NCBI GenBank assembly: GCA_964058845.1
Contig: CAXKVR010000617.1
Coordinates: 1-20,886 of the forward strand
DNA length: 20,886 bases
Direction: 5' to 3'
From: Carex sylvatica
Taxonomy: Eukaryota; Streptophyta; Magnoliopsida; Poales; Cyperaceae
Below are positions 1 to 9,247 of this stretch, in pieces. The translations under genes were made by a program, and so were the position numbers. The notes beneath the pieces are model-generated. The model ran no database searches. It was not told where the DNA came from and was given only the letters and a program-made list of their open reading frames with translations. How positions within the stretch are numbered: position 1 is the first letter of the stretch; every line of letters begins with the position of its first letter.

Positions 1-587
1 TTATATATTATACAAGCGTAAAATATGATAATATTTGACAATATATAATAATTAATATTTAGGAGAGAAAATCAAATTTATATAATATGAAATTTATATA
101 TTGGATTATTAATGGTTATAACTGCAACCAGTATTCGAATTTATTTAAAATTATTATAAATATACTAACACAAATGTTAGCATAAATATAAATATGCATT
201 ACCGCGCCCCTTTACAATATTGGAAATCCGTAAACCCAAATATATTGTCGTCAAAATAAAATTTTATATATAACACCTCATAAATATTTGAGTTTTCTCC
301 GACATTTTGAATTTTCTAATATTATAAACTACAATATTACCAATACAAGAGTTGGAAAATAAAATTTAAAAATACATTTGAGGGGCTTAAAAAAATAAGT
401 TTAACGCAATTAAAAACAAACAATATAAAAGATCGCAAATAGAACGATTGGACCTCATCAGAGGAAATGTATGAGCCTTAAATAAAAGTCATAAAAGTCG
501 CATGAAACATGTGAATATCTTTTTCATGATACGAAAAAATTACAATTTTATCTTTTAAAAGAAAAGTAGTTTCAACATTATGTTCTT
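1..587. other. Intergenic AT-rich sequence
   Basis: No gene-like ORF or structured RNA is seen. A stretch near 280-330 (TATAAATATTTGAGTTTTCTCC...) weakly resembles 20318-20360. Confidence 0.5.
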
Positions 588-921
588 TAGCATTTTGCCG
601 CCTCTTAATATTTAATTTGGATATCATACAAAATTGTTTACATGTCTATCCCTCTTATTGTTATAAAACGATACATTAATATTCCCAGCTCCAAGAAAAT
701 AAAAACTTGTAACTAAAATTTATAATTCTAAAACTTGTCCATTATTTTAATGAATATGCATGTGTATCCTAAAATCATATTGGATAATATATTAAACCTG
801 TACATTGATCTTAAAGATGAACCTAATATATTATTGAACTCAGACATGAATTTATTATGACAAAAATCTGACAAACTGAGACATTTTATGAATCCACATT
901 GGATTTGATGTACATTATGCC
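588..921. repeat. Older diverged repeat, left copy
   Basis: It matches 8251-8597 in the same orientation, with many substitutions and small indels. Shared landmarks are TTAGCATTTTGCC, AATATTCCCAGCTCCAA, AAAATCATATTGGATAATAT and GATGTACATTATGCCC. It is clearly more diverged than the adjacent duplication, although it sits in the same relative place. No coding sequence is seen. Confidence 0.75.
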
Positions 922-1588
922 CAAAAGCAGTGTTATTAAAATTGGATTGGACCGGATGATTCAATCAGAAAAACCAGATCTGGATATCAATTCGGTTCGA
1001 TTCGTTAGAAGGACCCTTAAGTAATAAAAAAACGGTCAAAACTTGTTTAAATGACCGGTTTTGGATAAAAACCGCTACTAAATAATCCGATTTTTCTAGC
1101 AAGTTTGTTCTTTTTTTTCTCTCTTTCTTCCAATGCGTGCAGCTTTTATCTTTTGCTATATCTGTCAAGTGTAAGAATAGAAAGTTTTCAAACTTTGCAA
1201 ATTTGTAAAAAAAATCACGGATGTAAAAATTATGATATTATTATTATTATTCTGTGAAAGATAAATATATTAATGATTCTCCAAAGAATTTGGATGTACT
1301 TGGCATCGCCATATACAAACAGAATGATGAAGTTTAGTGTTTTACACAATTGGTCTTTATCACCTATTTTTCATTTTGGTCTCTAAAATTTTCAAAATTG
1401 CAATATGTTCTTCAAAACTGTTTTATAGGTAACATCAATTTTAAAATAAAGATTTATACCACCATTCGTCCATTCATGTCATCACAATATGGAGGCCGAG
1501 GTGGATATACATAATTATTTTTGTTGGTGTATATTTTTTATTTTCAGTTTTTATTCATTTAGTAAAAATTAGATATCAAATCATTCAA
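922..1588. other. Copy-specific block, probably transposon-derived
   Basis: About 670 bp lies between two blocks that are nearly adjacent in the other copy. It includes CGGTTCG- and ACCGGTTTT-type motifs around 940-1090. A stretch at 1340-1420 repeats a 'TTGGTCT...CTAAAATTTTCAAAATTGCAATATG' type pattern, of the kind common in ends of plant DNA transposons. No clear termini or target duplication were found. Confidence 0.4.
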
Positions 1589-1663
1589 CTAAATTAATTG
1601 ATGGGATCTACATTTGAATCATTTAATTTGTTATATTCATTGTTGGTAATGAAATGCTAGTTC

Positions 1664-1729
1664 TTATATTCTCGACTCGATGCCTTGCAGGTATTCCACA
1701 AGAACACGCTGCGCGGAGGACCCACCTTC
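1664..1729 (-). pseudogene. Terminal exon-like block of the unrecognised gene, copy A
   Basis: After a candidate acceptor, AATTGACAG|GAA, a 22-codon block reads EGGSSAQRVLVEYLQGIE..., then SRI and a TAA at 1664-1666. It starts at phase 0, compatible with the block at 2683-2784. The two are separated by about 950 bp that holds the hAT-like MITE. It looks like the last exon of the same lost gene. Function unknown. Confidence 0.35.
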
Positions 1730-2189
1730 CTGTCAATTACTAACATAGAGAAAACACAGTAAACATATTAGTATATTGCTCATAAAAGCAATTCCAAATA
1801 GTTAACCAAGTAAACATAAACAGTTCATATCTACATGACTAGAGAAAACACAGTGAACTAAAGCCAACCTGATATAACAAATATGAATTATTTATTAAAT
1901 CATATGATTAGAACTGCTGATTCATGCTATATAGACATTATAAGAATTACAAACTGAACATCTTTGTTTTTTTTTTCTTTGTTTAAAAATCAATTCTAGT
2001 CAATGATAACCCTACCATTAACTTCGAAACATAAATATAAAATTAGTATTTTTTGGGGGGTATCGATGACGAACTCACATGTCATTTCAAAAGTCTCAAG
2101 TTATACTACATGAACTTGAGGTTTAAACACAACAAAAGTAAATTTAAACATTTAAAAATGTGAAACTTACTCATGTGATTGCGCCTAAG

Positions 2190-2516
2190 CATAGTGACAA
2201 ATGAATTATTCGGGTTCGGTTCGACGAGATCAAAAATTCGTGATTCGGGAATAATTCGGATATAATTCGGAAATGATTCGGAATTATCCAGATCATAAAT
2301 CTTAGTCATGGAAGCGAGCAAAAAAAAAACAAAAATAATAATTGTTCTTGAAAAAATTCGGGAAAAATTCGTGAATAATTCGTAAAATTCACGAGAAATT
2401 CATAAAATTTGGGTTTAATTTGGTCAAAGTTCGGTCAACCGAATAATTCGGAGTTCGGTTTGGCATCACCCCAAAAAAGAATTATTCGGGTATAATTCGG
2501 GTACCTTGTCACTATG
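2190..2516. mobile_element. hAT-like MITE, copy A
   Basis: This 327-bp element has 11-bp terminal inverted repeats, CATAGTGACAA...TTGTCACTATG. It is flanked by 8-bp target duplications, CGCCTAAG on the left and CACCTAAG on the right (one mismatch). An 8-bp duplication is typical of the hAT superfamily. The interior has no ORF and is crowded with AATTCG/ATTCGG motifs on both sides of a poly(A) stretch. It lies in a candidate intron of the unrecognised gene remnant. Confidence 0.7.
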
Positions 2517-2682
2517 CACCTAAGTGCTGATTTCATATTTAAAGTCTATTTGTATAAATGTCAATAAGAATAATTATCAAGTGATTCCTTCTTTTTCTTA
2601 TATAAACACGAAAAAGAAATACATTACAACCAAACTTCTTTAATAACTGTGACAATTCATAATTGAAAATAATACTTATAAC

Positions 2683-2784
2683 CTGTCGTAATTGTTCATT
2701 AACCTCGGAGAGAAAAGCTTCATTAAGGTGGCCTTCTTGCTCTCTGGTTGATAAAAGCATATTTGCAATCACAACTTGCTCGAG
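2683..2784 (-). pseudogene. Exon-like block of an unrecognised gene, copy A
   Basis: This 102-nt block is open for exactly 34 codons (begins LEQVVIANMLLSTREQE, ends EVNEQLRQ). It lies between a candidate acceptor, TTAAGTAG|CTC, and a candidate donor, CGACAG|GTTATAAG, both phase 0. The residue pattern, rich in Leu, Glu and Gln, suggests a helix. I do not recognise the protein. It is downstream of NLR A on the same strand, and a deletion junction at 2815/2816 removes the sequence that should precede it. It is probably a gene remnant or a non-coding exon. Confidence 0.4.
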
Positions 2785-2938
2785 CTACTTAAGAAAAGAC
2801 CCAATGCTTTTAAACGGCGATGAGGACGGGGTCTGAGGCGAGAAAGGGGGAGAGAAAGGTATTGACCTATTGGGGAAAATTCTTTCAGCGACCGGTGACG
2901 GTATCGGTTTGCCGTAGAGTTTGATCTGGTCTTGGGAT

Positions 2939-3156
2939 CTGTGTAGAAGGATATGAAATCCAATTGTGTGAATTAAATAGAAGCCATTATGAATTTTGTG
3001 CAGATTTTATGTATACCTAATGCAGATCAAAATATACGCTCTCCAGTATATTGAAAAGAACATAAATAAGTAAAAATAGAAAGAGTTAGAAGAATTTGCC
3101 TATATTGATAATACACACCTTTGAATCAAAGATAAAAATGAGTAGCGAGATCGTAC
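2939..3156 (-). other. Candidate 3' intron of NLR copy A
   Basis: A strong donor, CAG|GTACG, lies at 3157/3156 within the last NLR codons, after the HLDSEM region. A good acceptor, TTCTACACAG|AT, lies at 2939/2938, giving a 218-bp intron. Splicing would replace the read-through tail with about 18 residues ending in VTGR and a stop. The same donor, acceptor and length occur in copy B. The alternative is that the NLR simply ends at the unspliced stop at 3100. Confidence 0.4.
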
Positions 3157-3763
3157 CTGTATTGTTCGCATCTCTGAATCCAAGTGGAGGAATGGAATAT
3201 GAGTTATCTTATGCCAATCTTCTCCTTCATTGGGTTGGCATCGGTGTATTAGACTTGGGCATTTGTCGATGTATAGTTCTGCAAGGTTTTGTGGTAAACC
3301 GTATGGTGGTAATGAAAGAATCGCAGGGCAACAATTAATGTGTAGCTTCTTCAAGGAAGTGAGCGTATGCAATTGGGAAGGAAGGCATCTCAACTCGAAA
3401 CAATCACGGAACTCGAGCTTTTTGAGGGATGTTAATTGGTTGAACCAACGTTCTTCTTCATCTCTGTCATATTCTATTCCACGGTAGTCTGTTATCAAAA
3501 GTGTACGCAGTGATGGCAGCTGCTTTCCTACTATTGAGAAGCTCTTAATTCTACTGCTGCCTAGGTGCAGGTAAGTTAAAAGTGGAAAACATTGGTCTTC
3601 ATTTTCTTCTAGAATAATCCTATCAATATCTATTAGTACTAACTTTCTCAGATTAATAAGGGACGTTGACCCTCCACAAAAGAGAAGTTCTTTAATACCC
3701 GAAAGGTGCATAACCTCAAGAGAATTTAAGGGAGTACGACCTAAAGACAAATAGTCGCAAGTA

Positions 3764-3771
3764 TGAGTATG
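3764..3771 (-). other. Single-base frameshift in the LRR region of NLR copy A
   Basis: Between the shared blocks encoding SHLS and the later TGTCTTTA, copy B has 30 nt while copy A has 29. Copy A therefore reads into a TAG at 3741-3743. The homologous LRR sequence (LNSLEVMHLSGI) continues in the next frame down to 3100. The exact lost base cannot be placed, because the local alignment around AGCTTGAA versus AGCATAC is ambiguous. This is a second inactivating lesion, and the region downstream of the earlier stop may simply be decaying. Confidence 0.8.
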
Positions 3772-4193
3772 CTCAAGTGAGAAATAAGGGAAGGCATCCT
3801 ATGCAATACATCTTCAATATGATGAGTTATGTTCAAGTAAGGACACTCTGACAATATAAGCTCTACCACTGATGAGAGGACAGAAGCATCAGGCAGTGTG
3901 TACAATATCCTACACCCTTTCAAGTGAAGCTTTTTGAGGTGTGGAAACATCGACTTGGTAGGCCATACACCCTCCCAGAATTTCCATGATGACATTTCAG
4001 AGAATGTCAACTCCCTCAAAGATGGAAAAGCCACATCGGAGCGACCATAAAATTCTTCGCCGACCCTTTCAATTAATGGTAAATTGTCAAAGCTTAGAAC
4101 TTCGAGGAAAGGGAGCACCCCAAAAGCAGGAAGCCTTTCTATCCAAAAGCAGTATACATGAATGACCTTTAGATTGCATAAACCAAGATGAGG

Positions 4194-4246
4194 TGAGAAC
4201 ACCCAATCTGGATCAGTAAACACCCAATCTGGAGGAGGAAAGACCC
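4194..4246 (-). repeat. Short in-frame tandem duplication in NLR copy A
   Basis: The unit acccaatctgga occurs twice with a 21-bp period. It gives two PDWVF blocks where copy B has a single GWVF. The duplication lies a few codons after the premature stop and keeps frame. It is a small slippage-type change specific to copy A. Confidence 0.6.
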
Positions 4247-4265
4247 AACTTGGAAAAGATTTCCA

Positions 4266-4268
4266 TCA
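4266..4268 (-). other. Premature TGA in NLR copy A
   Basis: The minus strand reads GGC TGC TGA TGG AAA TCT, while copy B at the homologous place reads GGA TGC AGA TGG AAA TCT. A single A-to-T change turned Arg into a stop. Downstream the same frame stays open for about 170 codons and keeps LRR homology, so this is a nonsense mutation and not the natural end of the protein. Confidence 0.9.
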
Positions 4269-4835
4269 GCAGCCCCCGACTTTTAGAATTTCTAAACTGG
4301 GGGTTGGCCTTAGAGCATTAAGAACCTCCATTTTCACCTCGGTTGTTGGTCCACATTCACTGTACTCAAATCTCAACTCCAAACTTTTGAGGTACTTTTT
4401 CTTGTCTAGTTGACATTTAACTGCTTCTTCTTTACTAGATACATTATGGAGGTTAGTTAGAAGAAGGTGCCCACTGATTTCATTCATATCCCTCAACTCA
4501 CTGATCATATGCCCTTTTCTCCTTTCTACACGGAATTCCTCAAGCCCTTGGAGTTTGGTTAGTTTCCCTATACTGGATATTAGAGAAATAGTGTCAACGC
4601 TTGCATATAAATGCCGCATGTTTACAAGATGATTCATTCTTTCAGGTAACTTATCAAAGTTACAGCCTCGCACATCTAGCACCTCAAGGTGGCACAAGGC
4701 ACAAAATTTATCAGGAATCGATTTAATACCAGTGAAAGAGAGATCCACAAATCGGAGATGTGATAATTGACACGCGACATTAACAGGTTCATTTGTTTTA
4801 AGCAAGATATAAGATAAATCCAACAAACGTAGACT

Positions 4836-4963
4836 ATTGTATTTGGCAAAGATATTGCTGATGGATTTGTGACTGCAATTTGTCCAATTACCAAACAAAA
4901 TCACAGTCCGTAGTTTTGTACTATTTTGGCATTCCCCCATTGTATTTGGCAAAGATATTGCTG
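4836..4963 (-). repeat. 25-bp internal duplication in NLR copy A
   Basis: The 25 bp at 4836-4860 recur exactly at 4939-4963; the core is TTGTATTTGGCAAAGATATT. In the first position it encodes the SNIFAKYN region. In the second it is read in another frame as AISLPNTM, where copy B has a shorter unrelated sequence. The net effect is an in-frame gain of 18 nt at the start of the LRR region. Confidence 0.75.
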
Positions 4964-7020
4964 CTGAATTATCACAATCTATTCCCATGTGATGGGCCAA
5001 CAATGGGAGATGATTATTGTGGCTTTTAACGAAACAAAATTCATTAGAGGAAACAGCAATAGCCAAGTCCCGCACTAGATCATGCATGACATACTTGCCG
5101 TCACATAATGTTGGCTGAAAGAAGGATCTGTCTACGAGTTCATCGAACCACTCCTTTCCTATATCTTCTAGTCTAATTTCCCCTCTGTCAAGCCTACCCG
5201 TGTCTACTTCACATGGTTGAATAAAGCCATGTGCAATCCACATGTGAACCAATCTTTCCCTTTCAAATACATATTGTTTTGGAAATATGGAACAAAATAA
5301 AAAGCACTGCTTTAGCTCAGGATCCAAATAATTATAGCCAACACCAATAGATGGAAGGATGCCCTTGCAGGCTTCTTCGATGTTCCACCAATCGCTACTA
5401 AGAATATGTTCCCAGCGTTCTCTTTTTATCTCTTTACTCAGCAAAATCCCAATAACCTCACCAGCTAAAGGCAACCCATGCAATTTTTCAGCAATCTCTT
5501 TCCCAATAGATAATAACTTAAACACTTTCGGTTGTTCTGAGGGAAACTTATTTGATTCCTTTAATTTGAATCCAGCAAATGCGTAATGTTGAAAAAGTTG
5601 CCAAAAGGATTCTGGTTGCAAAATATTTAGTGTTACTTCAGGAATAGTGCTTATTGTGTTTGCAATGCTTGTGCTCTGGGTGGTTACAACAACGACACTT
5701 CCAATCTCCCCATTATATAGCACAGACATCAGCTCTCTCCAATTGTGCATTGTCATGTCCCTCAAATCATCCAAGATAATTAAGAATCTGTTATTTGTTA
5801 TTGTTTCTTTAAGCATCTTTCCAACATTTTCCAAATTTATCTGTGAGTCAATCATACCACCATTAAAAGAACATAATATGTCTCGCATTATTTTCTTAGC
5901 ATCAAAATTTTCTGAGACATAGACCCAGGCTCTACGAGAAAAATGTTTTATCATTCTGTCATTGTTATAGATCTTTTTAGCAATAGCAGTTTTCCCGACT
6001 CCACCTACACCAACAATGGAAATTATCTCTGGTTTCTGATTGCTGATGGAATGAGATTCTGGCACATTGCCCTTTATAGCTGTCTCTCTAACCTTTGATT
6101 TCCCTGGTATTGCCCCAGAGCTACTACTTGCTTCTCCTTTTCCCTGTTGTGAATTAGGATCATCTAAATCCTCATTGTTAAAACCTCCATATAAAATTAA
6201 AACGTTAAATATCATGTCCAAGATTAACCCGATTTCTCTTTCGCGACCAAATATTTCTACACCAGGGGCTAAGGAGGAGCTTGTTTCTCTACCAAGATTG
6301 CCCCAATGTTCTTTCATTTTCTCACTACGAATTAATTTAAAAGTTGTAATGAAATCCCCCTTGCACAGCTCATCAAGCTTATTAACAAGAGATTTCAACT
6401 CCTTCAATTCTTTATCAGTAGAAAACATATTTTTAACCATATTACCAGATGAGGAGGCAATTTCACTTACCTTACCCTTTCCCTTGATACTCTCACGAAT
6501 CCTTTTAGCCTCAAACTTATCCATAACATCTTCTGCCTCATATGCAGCATCTTTGAGCAGCTCTAGTGATTGCACTAGACCCTTGTTGGTTATTTGCCGC
6601 TCCTCGGCTGCTTCAATCACACTTTGGATACGAGGAAGTTGAATCCCCAATTTTGTGAGCATCTCCTCGCTCCCTGTGTGAAGACCCTTGTTGTCACGGA
6701 GGTAGGAGTATCCCATATTGACCACCTTGGTAATGACGGAAGATGCGAACCTCCCTCCAATAAACAACTCAGCTCCTGTCATTTTAAGAGAAACAAGCAG
6801 CAAAGAAAAAGAGAAGGGAAGAAACTGAAGGATAAGGAAGGTTGTGGTCAATGGAGTGTATGCGGAAGAAAGAGTTCCAGGGAAGGAGAGGGTATATCTG
6901 AGGAGAAATATGTGGATATAGAAGTTCAGGGAAATATGTGGATCCAGAAATCACCGAGTAATTAATGTCTTTAGAAAAGTATGCACCTCATATGATGTAA
7001 TAGATTAATTGAGACAATCA

Positions 7021-7130
7021 CCTTTCAAGATATGTGGCTCATCTCTTTTTTTGGTGATGCATACTTTTCAAGATATGTGGTTCGTCTCTTTGTCGCTCAT
7101 TTCTTTTTTCGGTGATGCATCTGATTAAAT
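7021..7130. repeat. Imperfect tandem repeat upstream of NLR copy A
   Basis: Two adjacent units each begin TTTCAAGATATGTGG and end in GGTGATGCAT. The second is expanded internally by about 10 bp. They lie 240-350 bp upstream of the NLR A start codon and have no counterpart upstream of copy B. Confidence 0.7.
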
Positions 7131-7388
7131 TACAGCAACAGTACTTCAAAGCAATTAAAATGTAATAATATTGAACTACCTTAATTTATGATCATGTGTT
7201 GGTAAGACCGTACGTAAGAGGAAAACATTATATCTGAATGTTTTGTTTTAAGTTTTTTTTTTTCTTCTCTTCCTGTTTTTGTTCGGTCCGAAGGAATTGG
7301 CTTTTATAAATAATATAGCAGCAAAATATTAATTGAAAATTGTATTAATCCTCCTCCATTTGGATTGATTGGAGCTTTGTATGATTGC

Positions 7389-7438
7389 ATTTAGACCAAT
7401 TAATGAGTAATGGATATTGACCAATTAATGAGTAATGG
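7389..7438. repeat. Short tandem repeat
   Basis: GACCAATTAATGAGTAATGG occurs twice in succession, separated by a few bases. Related AATGGGCCTTT words follow here and near 20488-20532. Confidence 0.7.
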
Positions 7439-8250
7439 GCCTTAAATTCATAATTTAGCAACGGGCCTTTGTCCATTTAATTATCAAGACTGTCATACTG
7501 ATATTTGGGCCGGGAGCATAGATGAGATAATTTTCAATTTGTTTTGTTTCAAATTAATATAGAAGAGATAATATTATTACCAACATAGTTATACTTTTAA
7601 AATCTCTTTGGCTATTATTTGTAAATCAATTTCAGGTTTGCTCCTTGAAATCAGTTGAAGTATCTTGAAGACCAAGTAACTACTATCCGAACTATTACTA
7701 ATATAAAGAACTATTACTAATATAAGTAGAATTAGAATTATTTTTACTAAAAAATACTAATATTTTTTTTAGTATTGACAGTATGAAACGACTATAATGG
7801 AAATTACGACTTTGGCGGATAAAGGAAAAGATCTTTTCTCTGTCCATATTTGCTCGAAAAAATAAAAGTTAAAGTTTCATGAATGTATGGCTCAAGAATA
7901 GTAGATGCCTGAGACCCAGTGACTATTAAGTAGTAGAGTATTAAGTAGTATTATTACTAAAAAAAGTAGAATTAGAATTTTTGAAATTTCTATTTTTGCA
8001 ATGGAATATGTACAGAATATCCATGAATAAATAGGATCAAACCTGATTCCATGATATTTCCATAAGATTTCTATTCTTAAGCAAAGCCCCGAGCGAGAGG
8101 GCTTAGCTGATCATGATTTCTTTCTTATTTATTTTTTTCTTTGAAAATGTGCAAAAGTTCTACTTGACTCTGCCATTTTAAGAGTCTCCTCCTTTTCGCG
8201 TATGGAATTGCAACGTTTTTTTAAAGAAGCGTCTATTAACTCGGAACTTA

Positions 8251-8597
8251 GCATTTTGCCACCTCTGAATATTTAATATGGATATAATATAGAATTAAGT
8301 AGATGTTTATCCCTGCTTATTATTATAAAATGATATATTAATATTCCCAGCTCCAAATAACAACAAAAATAATTATAATCAAAATTAATAATTCTAAAAC
8401 TTGTCCATTATTCGAATGAACATGAATGTGTATGCTAAAATCATATTGGATAATATATTAAATCTGTACATAAATCTTATAGATAGACCTAATTTATTAT
8501 TAAATTCACACATGGATTTCAATATAACCAAATCTGACAATTATATGCCAATCCAATAAATCCACAATTGGTTTGATGTACATTATGCCCACAAATG
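8251..8597. repeat. Older diverged repeat, right copy
   Basis: Partner of 588-921. It is separated from the start of duplication copy B by only about 50 bp, whereas the left copy is separated from copy A by about 670 bp. Confidence 0.75.
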
Positions 8598-8722
8598 TAA
8601 TTTGTGGAGAAACTCAAAATATACCTAAATCTCATCTGATATATGCACTAAATTAATTGATGGGATCTACATTTGAATCATTTAATTTGTTATATTCATT
8701 GTTGGTAATGAAATGCTAGTTC

Positions 8723-8788
8723 TTATACTCTCGACTCGATGCCTTGCAGGTATTCCACAAGAACACGCTGCGTGGAGGACCCACCTTC
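8723..8788 (-). pseudogene. Terminal exon-like block of the unrecognised gene, copy B
   Basis: This is the counterpart of 1664-1729 and is 66 nt long, with the same acceptor and TAA. Two amino-acid differences from copy A are visible: Ala to Thr after EGGSS, and a final Ile to Val. The frame is kept over 21 residues. Confidence 0.35.
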
Positions 8789-9247
8789 CTGTCAATTACT
8801 AACATAGAGAAAACACAGTAAACATATTAGTATATTGCTCATAAAAGCAATTCCAAATAGTTAACCAAGTAAACATAAACAGTTCATATCTACATGACTA
8901 GAGAAAACACAGTGAACTAAAGCCAACCTGATATAACAAATATGAATTATTTATTAAATCATATGATTAGAACTGCTGATTCATGCTATATAGACATTAT
9001 AAGAATTACAAACTGAACATCTTTGTTTTTTTTTCTTTGTTTAAAAATGAATTCTAGTCAATGATAACCCTACCATTAACTTCGAAACATAAACATAAAA
9101 TTAGTATTTTTTGGGGGGTATCGATGACAAACTCACATGTCATTTCAAAAGTCTCAAGTTATGCTACATGAACTTGAGGTTTAAACACAACAAAAGTAAA
9201 TTTAAACATTTAAAAATGTGAAACTTACTCATTTGATTGCGCCTACG

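Larger units (their letters stand above)
3100..6782 (-). pseudogene. CC-NB-ARC-LRR resistance gene, copy A, truncated by a nonsense codon
   Basis: This is an intracellular plant immune receptor of the CC-NLR class. The intact 5' part (4266-6782) encodes 838 residues. An Rx-type coiled coil comes first, with an EDVID-like EDVMD at 84-88. It is followed by GRERE near 179-183, the P-loop GVGGVGKT at 258-265, kinase-2 ILDDLRD near 336-342, TTQS at 367-370, GLPLA at 436-440, MHDL at 566-569 and the first LRRs. The frame stops at TGA 4266-4268, exactly where copy B has an Arg codon. LRR coding resumes in the same frame to 3741, then shifts frame near 3764-3771 and runs on to 3100. I chose ATG 6782 (MTGAEL) because the start is conserved in copy B. 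An in-frame ATG at 6851 would add 23 hydrophobic residues that look like translated 5' UTR. Loss of most LRRs should abolish normal recognition, but a truncated CC-NB-ARC protein could still be made. Confidence 0.85.
1589..6960. repeat. Segmental tandem duplication, copy A
   Basis: The segment from ACTAAATTAATTGATGG at 1589 to about 6960 matches 8647 to about 14670 in the same orientation, with an offset of 7058 at the left and 7722 at the right. It includes the NLR, its 3' flank and a short piece of 5' flank. The offset change is mostly explained by a 673-bp block present only in copy B (9871-10543). Divergence is uneven: the 3' flank is nearly identical, while part of the NB domain is much more diverged. 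Confidence 0.9.
6960..8250. other. Intergenic region upstream of NLR copy A
   Basis: No coding sequence is seen. It holds the tandem repeats at 7021-7130 and 7389-7438, a block at about 7370-7550 related to 20365-20580, a T-rich stretch near 7250, and a somewhat different stretch at about 7670-8210 with repeated ACTATTACTAATATAA units. The NLR A promoter should lie at its left end, but no convincing TATA box is seen. Confidence 0.5.

Noticed and set aside
728..1168. Two adjacent minus-strand ORFs of 78 and 67 codons
   Set aside because: They lie in a diverged non-coding repeat and a transposon-like block; the frame is not conserved in the other repeat copy.
6067..6642. Plus-strand ORF of 191 codons opposite the NLR A coiled coil
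   Set aside because: It is the antisense shadow of the conserved NLR coding sequence; the similar ORF at 13768-14364 exists only because the sense strands are alike.
6783..6851. Hydrophobic 23-residue N-terminal extension of NLR A that looks like a signal peptide
   Set aside because: The MTGAEL start is conserved between copies, CC-NLRs are intracellular, and the upstream sequence differs in copy B; it is most likely 5' UTR read in frame.
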